This document shows, piece after piece, positions 51,306 to 55,569 of a stretch of DNA of 55,569 nucleotides. The notes under the pieces were generated by a model. It did not search any database and had not been told where the DNA came from. It saw nothing but the letters and a program-made list of their open reading frames with translations. Origin of the DNA: Rhodospirillaceae bacterium UBA6219 (GTDB taxonomy: Bacteria > Pseudomonadota > Alphaproteobacteria > Rhodospirillales > Magnetospirillaceae). Positions within the stretch are counted from its first letter, which is position 1, and every line of letters begins with the position of its first letter. Location: NCBI GenBank assembly GCA_002435715.1, contig DISD01000040.1:1-55569 (forward strand), given 5' to 3'. Both the position numbers and the translations under genes were made by a program.

Positions 51306-51371
51306 GTTGAATGAATCCCATGGCTTGGGCACCCGGTCCAAGCCTCGTCGTGAAAGAGTGAAGTCGGTTAC

Positions 51372-54059
51372 ATGAGCGATTCCAAGGATCAAGAGCGCAA
51401 GACCCCGCTGAAGCTGTCCTCTCCGGGCAAGCTTGAGCTGAAGAAGACCGTCGAGACCGGCCAGGTCCGTCAAAGCTTCTCGCACGGACGCTCGAAGGTG
51501 GTGACCGTCGAAGTGCGCAAGAAGCGCACCTTCGCCCCCGGTGCCGGTGGCGCCATGCACGAAGTGCGTGACGAAGCCCATGGCGCTGCCGAAGCCGAAT
51601 TGGCCAAGGCGGTGGCGGTGGTCGAAGCCGCTCAGCAGGCCGCCAGCGCCCACGACTTGACCAACAACGAAAAGGCCGCCCGCGCCAAGGCGCTGGAAGC
51701 CGCCATGAAGGCTGAAGCCGAAGCGCGTAGCCGCGCCGAGGAAGAAGCCGCGCGCCGCGCCATCGAAGAGGAAGAGGCCCGCCAGGCCGCCGATGCCGAA
51801 GCCGAAGCGGTCGAGGAAGCGGCAGCCGAACCGGTGGTCGAAGCCGCCGTGGTCGAGCCCGAACCGGCCCCGGCTCCCGTTGCCGCCGCCCCGGCCCCGA
51901 CCCCGGTCGCCGCTGCTGCCCCGGCTCCTGCCGCCGCCGCCGCCGCTCCGGCTCCTGCCGCCACGGCTCCGGCTGTTCCCGCCGAACCGCGCCAGGGCCC
52001 GCGCATGACCGCGCCGCCGCCGGCCAAGCTGGCTCCCATGCCGGGTCGTCCGGCGCCGTCCACCGGTGCTGCGCCGACCACCACCACGGAAGAAGACGAG
52101 GAAGAGCGCGCCAAGAAGAAGGCGGCTTTGCACAAGACCCCGCCGGTCAAGCGTGTCGACCAGCGTCGCCGCACCGGCAAGCTGACCATCACCGACGCCC
52201 TGTCCGAGGAGGATCGCGGCGAACGCGGTCGCTCGCTGGCCGCCGTCAAGCGTGCCCGCGAACGTGAACGCCAGAAGATGATGCAAAAGGGCGCCGAAAA
52301 GGTGGTCCGTGACGTCATCATCCCGGAAACCATCACCGTTCAGGAACTGGCCAACCGTATGGCCGCTCGTGGCGGCGACGTCATCAAGTGCCTGATGCGC
52401 ATGGGCGTGATGGCCACCATCAACCAGACCATCGATCCCGACACCGCCGAACTGGTGGTCGCCGAGTTCGGCCACAACGTCAAGCGCGTCTCTGAAGCCG
52501 ACGTTCTGGTGGGCCTGGAAGGTGAAGTGGACCAGGACGACGTGCTGATCTCGCGCCCGCCGGTGGTCACCATCATGGGTCACGTCGACCATGGTAAGAC
52601 CTCGCTCTTGGACGCTTTGCGCGCCACCGACGTGGTGTCGGGCGAAGCCGGCGGCATCACCCAGCACATCGGTGCCTATCAGGTCACCATGAAGACCGGG
52701 TCCAAGATCACCTTCATCGACACCCCCGGTCACGAAGCGTTCACCGCCATGCGTGCCCGTGGCGCCAAGGTCACCGACATCGTGGTGCTGGTGGTGGCTG
52801 CCGATGACGGCATCATGCCGCAGACGGTGGAAGCCATCCGTCACGCCAAGGCCGCCGGTGTGCCGATCATTGTTGCCATCAACAAGATCGACAAGCCCGA
52901 TGCCAACCCGGAACGCGTCCGCCAGGAATTGCTGCAGCACGAATTGGTGACCGAAGATTTGGGTGGCGACGTGCTGACCGTGGAAGTGTCGGCCAAGAAG
53001 CGCATGAATCTGGAAAAGCTGGAAGAAACCATCCTGCTGCAGTCGGAAATCCTGGACCTGAAGGCCAATCCCAACCGCACCGCCCAGGGTACCGTGGTGG
53101 AAGCCAAGATGGAAAAGGGCCGTGGCCCGGTGGCCACCGTGCTGGTGCAAAAGGGCACCCTGCGCGTTGGCGACGTGTTCGTCGCCGGTGCCGAATCGGG
53201 CAAGGTGCGTGCGCTGATCGACGACAAGGGCAACCGTCTGGAAGAGGCTGGTCCGTCGACCCCGGTGGAAGTGCTGGGTCTGGACGGTGTGCCGTCGGCC
53301 GGTGACGACATCGTGGCGGTGGAAGACGAAGCCCGCGCCCGCGAGATTTCCAGCTATCGTCAGCGTGTGGACCGCGAAGCCCGCGCCAAGGCCGGTGCCC
53401 GCGGCACCCTGGAACAGATGTTCTCGGCCATCAAGGCTGGCGAAGCCAAGGAACTGCCGGTGGTCATCAAGGGTGACGTGCAGGGTTCGGTGGAAGCCAT
53501 CATCGGGGCCTTGGAAAAGATCGGCAACGAAAGCGTCAAGGTCCGCGTGCTGCACGCCGCCGTCGGCGCCTTGAACGAATCGGACATCACCCTGGCCAAG
53601 GCTTCGGGTGGTCTGTTGATCGGCTTCAACGTCCGTGCCAACCCGCAAGCCCGCGACATGGCGCGCCGTGACAACGTGGACATCCGCTATTACAGCATCA
53701 TTTACGACGTCACCGACGACGTGAAGAAGATGCTGTCGGGCATGTTGTCGCCGACGCTCAAGGAAAATTTCCTGGGCTACGCGTCCATCCGCGAAGTCTT
53801 CAACATCACCAAGGTCGGCAAGGTCGCTGGCTGCATGATCACCGAAGGCATCGTCAAGCGCGGCGCCGGCGTCCGCTTGTTGCGCGACAACGTGGTCATC
53901 CACGAAGGCCATCTGGCGCAGTTGAAGCGCTTCAAGGACGACGTGAAGGAAGTCCGCGAAGGTTATGAATGCGGCATGTCGTTCACCAATTACGAAGATA
54001 TTCGTGTCGGTGACGTCATCGAATGCTTCGAAATCGAGGAAGTGGCCGGCGTCCTGTAA
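51372..54059 (+). CDS. infB: Translation initiation factor IF-2
   Basis: An 895-residue GTPase that places initiator tRNA on the 30S subunit. A long N-terminal region (residues about 1-310) is Ala/Glu- then Ala/Pro-rich low complexity with coiled-coil potential. The G domain has G1 GHVDHGKT (from residue 403), G3 DTPGHEAF and G4 NKID, followed by the beta-barrel and C-terminal initiator-tRNA domains. The upstream 66 bases carry only a weak AAAGAG ribosome site. Confidence 0.97.
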   Translation: MSDSKDQERKTPLKLSSPGKLELKKTVETGQVRQSFSHGRSKVVTVEVRKKRTFAPGAGGAMHEVRDEAHGAAEAELAKAVAVVEAAQQAASAHDLTNNEKAARAKALEAAMKAEAEARSRAEEEAARRAIEEEEARQAADAEAEAVEEAAAEPVVEAAVVEPEPAPAPVAAAPAPTPVAAAAPAPAAAAAAPAPAATAPAVPAEPRQGPRMTAPPPAKLAPMPGRPAPSTGAAPTTTTEEDEEERAKKKAALHKTPPVKRVDQRRRTGKLTITDALSEEDRGERGRSLAAVKRARERERQKMMQKGAEKVVRDVIIPETITVQELANRMAARGGDVIKCLMRMGVMATINQTIDPDTAELVVAEFGHNVKRVSEADVLVGLEGEVDQDDVLISRPPVVTIMGHVDHGKTSLLDALRATDVVSGEAGGITQHIGAYQVTMKTGSKITFIDTPGHEAFTAMRARGAKVTDIVVLVVAADDGIMPQTVEAIRHAKAAGVPIIVAINKIDKPDANPERVRQELLQHELVTEDLGGDVLTVEVSAKKRMNLEKLEETILLQSEILDLKANPNRTAQGTVVEAKMEKGRGPVATVLVQKGTLRVGDVFVAGAESGKVRALIDDKGNRLEEAGPSTPVEVLGLDGVPSAGDDIVAVEDEARAREISSYRQRVDREARAKAGARGTLEQMFSAIKAGEAKELPVVIKGDVQGSVEAIIGALEKIGNESVKVRVLHAAVGALNESDITLAKASGGLLIGFNVRANPQARDMARRDNVDIRYYSIIYDVTDDVKKMLSGMLSPTLKENFLGYASIREVFNITKVGKVAGCMITEGIVKRGAGVRLLRDNVVIHEGHLAQLKRFKDDVKEVREGYECGMSFTNYEDIRVGDVIECFEIEEVAGVL

Positions 54060-54092
54060 GGGACCCGGTCGCCGCCTGCGGAGGACAAAACC

Positions 54093-54545
54093 ATGTCCAA
54101 AGGCCATAAGGCACCCTCGCAGCGCCAGCTGCGGGTGGGCGAGGAATTGCGTCACATCATCGCTGCCATCATCGAACGCGGTGACATCCGCGATCCCGAT
54201 CTGGCCGGCCGCGCCATCACCGTGACCGAAGTCCGGGTCAGCCCGGATCTGAAGAACGCCACCGTCTTCGTCGTCCCCTTGGGCGGCGGCGAAGTGGGGC
54301 CGATCCTGAAGGGGCTGAAGCGGGCGCGCCCCTTCCTGCGGCACGAAGTGGCCCGTCAGGTGGATTTGCGCGTCGTCCCCGACCTGTTCTTCGAGGCCGA
54401 TACCAGCTTCGACGAAGCCAGCAAGATCGAATCCCTGCTGCGTTCGCCGGAAGTGGCCCGCGACCTGGGCGCCAATGACGACCAATTGCGTCCCGGCGAG
54501 TTCCGTGTCGGCGATGCCGCCGATGGCGAAGACGACGGCGAGTGA
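54093..54545 (+). CDS. rbfA: Ribosome-binding factor A
   Basis: A 150-residue KH-fold factor for late 30S maturation and cold adaptation. RQLRVGEELRHIIAAIIERG opens it, and VTEVRVSPDLKNATVFV and LRHEVARQVDLRVVPDL are conserved. It has an acidic C-terminal tail. GGAGG lies upstream of the ATG. Its TGA also lies in frame just ahead of truB. Confidence 0.96.
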   Translation: MSKGHKAPSQRQLRVGEELRHIIAAIIERGDIRDPDLAGRAITVTEVRVSPDLKNATVFVVPLGGGEVGPILKGLKRARPFLRHEVARQVDLRVVPDLFFEADTSFDEASKIESLLRSPEVARDLGANDDQLRPGEFRVGDAADGEDDGE

Positions 54546-54551
54546 TGCTGT

Positions 54552-55517
54552 TTGGCCCGTAAGCGCAAAGGCATCCCCATCGATGGCTGGTTGGCCATCG
54601 ACAAGCCGGTGGGCATCGGCTCCACCAATGTGGTCGCCATGGTGCGCCGGACCCTGAACGCCGCCAAGGTCGGCCATGGTGGCACCTTGGACCCGTTGGC
54701 CAGCGGCATCCTGCCCATTGCCTTGGGGGAAGCCACCAAGACCGTGCAATGGGTGATGGATGGGGCCAAGACCTATCATTTTACAATCTGCTTCGGTCAG
54801 GCGCGCACCACCGACGATCTGGAAGGCGAGGTCTGTGCCACCTCCGATGTACGCCCCGACGCCGATGCCATCCGTGCCGTTCTGCCCCGTTTCACCGGGG
54901 CCATTTCGCAAGTTCCGCCCATCTATTCCGCCATCAAGGTGGATGGCGAGCGGGCCTATGATCTGGCCCGTGCCGGTGAAGAGGTGGAACTGAAGGCGCG
55001 CACGGTTACCATCCATCGGTTGGAACTGGTGTCCATGCCCGATGCCGACCATGCCCAATTCGAGGTTTTGTGTGGCAAGGGCACCTATGTGCGGTCGCTG
55101 GCCCGCGACATATCCCAGGCCTTGGGCACAGTGGGTCATGTGACGGTTTTGCGACGCGTCGCCTGTGGCCGTTTCACCCTGGAAAACGCGATTTCCCTGG
55201 ACAATTTCATGAGTCTCGGGCAACTTCCCGCCCTTCGGGCTTATCTGCTTCCGATCGAGACCGCGCTGGACGACATCCCGGCGCTGGCCCTGACGGCGGC
55301 GGAGGCTCGGCGCCTTCAAAACGGCCAAGTCCTTTCGGTATCCCGATTGGAAGGCCGTGGTCAGGTGCCCGACGATGCCTCGGACTTGGTGGTCCGGGCC
55401 ATGGACGGCTCCCGGCTGGTGGCGCTGGCGCGTATTGATCGCGATGAAGTGCGGTCGGTGCGCGTTCTCAATCTCCAACCAGATACTTTAGGAGACAGCG
55501 ATGTCGATTACCCCTGA
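54552..55517 (+). CDS. truB: tRNA pseudouridine(55) synthase
   Basis: A 321-residue enzyme forming pseudouridine 55 in the T loop of tRNAs. Asp47 in HGGTLDPLASGILPIALG is catalytic, and YSAIKVDGERAYDLAR and KGTYVRSLARDI are conserved. The start must be TTG (54552): an in-frame TGA (the rbfA stop, 54543-54545) lies three codons upstream and no ATG or GTG fits before the conserved IDGWLAIDKPVGI. It overlaps rpsO by 17 bases. Confidence 0.95.
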   Translation: MARKRKGIPIDGWLAIDKPVGIGSTNVVAMVRRTLNAAKVGHGGTLDPLASGILPIALGEATKTVQWVMDGAKTYHFTICFGQARTTDDLEGEVCATSDVRPDADAIRAVLPRFTGAISQVPPIYSAIKVDGERAYDLARAGEEVELKARTVTIHRLELVSMPDADHAQFEVLCGKGTYVRSLARDISQALGTVGHVTVLRRVACGRFTLENAISLDNFMSLGQLPALRAYLLPIETALDDIPALALTAAEARRLQNGQVLSVSRLEGRGQVPDDASDLVVRAMDGSRLVALARIDRDEVRSVRVLNLQPDTLGDSDVDYP

Positions 55518-55569
55518 ACGTACCCAGGAACTGATCAAGGAATACGGCACCAAGCCGGGCGATACCGGT
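55501..55569 (+). CDS. rpsO: Ribosomal protein S15, 5' end (partial)
   Basis: The first 23 codons (MSITPERTQELIKEYGTKPG then DTG) match the S15 N-terminus, a 16S rRNA-binding protein of the small subunit. AGGAG lies eight bases upstream of the ATG, within truB. The order truB-rpsO is the usual one. The gene continues beyond the window. Confidence 0.95.
   Translation, partial: MSITPERTQELIKEYGTKPGDTG

Noticed and set aside
50670..55478. A 1602-codon open frame antisense to nusA-infB-truB
   Set aside because: It is a mirror of GC-rich codon use in strongly conserved genes: its translation is His/Gly/Asp-rich without domains and it crosses several gene borders.

Overview
The window is a dense, GC-rich bacterial chromosome segment of about 58 protein genes, with no intergenic gap over 300 bases. 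It holds no rRNA, tRNA, insertion sequence, phage gene or CRISPR array that I can see. Gene content points to an alphaproteobacterium, most likely Rhodospirillales and Magnetospirillum-like: a DUF1674 (SDHAF4-like) mini-gene, a YlxR/L7Ae protein in the nusA-infB operon, a CbiG-CobJ fusion, intracellular PhaZ, and a methylmalonyl-CoA mutase large subunit. The genus is inferred from gene content, not tested.

Layout. 1-1091: 3' end of methylmalonyl-CoA mutase, closed by a strong terminator. 1203-6139: a small periplasmic protein, then a minus-strand run (carboxylesterase, HNH endonuclease, AmpG permease, alanine dehydrogenase, pyrophosphatase). 6181-21509: gluQ, then a large cobalamin region (cobO, cobQ, cobD, cbiX, a cobH fusion, cobL, cobI, cbiG-cobJ, cobM, cobA, cobB). 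A SYLF lipoprotein-like gene sits between cobO and cobQ, and a SafE/SCO1 copper-oxidase-assembly pair sits between cobA and cobB. The B12-dependent mutase at the left edge is a consumer of this pathway.

21660-26941: intracellular PHA depolymerase, a YcgN-like protein and a zinc peptidase in overlapping order, two MFS transporters, and a small cytochrome c. 27070-35779: a phenylacetate catabolic cluster (paaK, J, I, H, G, F on minus; paaN, paaY on plus). The epoxidase genes paaABCDE and the ring-opening hydrolase are not in the window. 35776-42531: housekeeping and miscellany (truA, the DUF1674 gene, xseA, purD, a HEAT-repeat protein, a LysR regulator with a divergent EamA exporter, a small secreted protein).

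42646-48564 is a signalling island: an EAL-type c-di-GMP protein, a membrane histidine kinase with a very large periplasmic region, a stand-alone receiver, a secreted single-Cache-like protein, a second stand-alone receiver and an Hpt protein. It looks like a split phosphorelay with no recognisable DNA-binding output, and is the best candidate here for an undescribed system. 48527-55569 is the canonical rimP-nusA-ylxR-infB-rbfA-truB-rpsO operon. It is preceded by a promoter and a leader that ends in a textbook intrinsic terminator, suggesting attenuation. The window ends inside rpsO.

Functional assignments come from motif and family recognition by eye. Starts were chosen from Shine-Dalgarno sequences, overlaps and family length.
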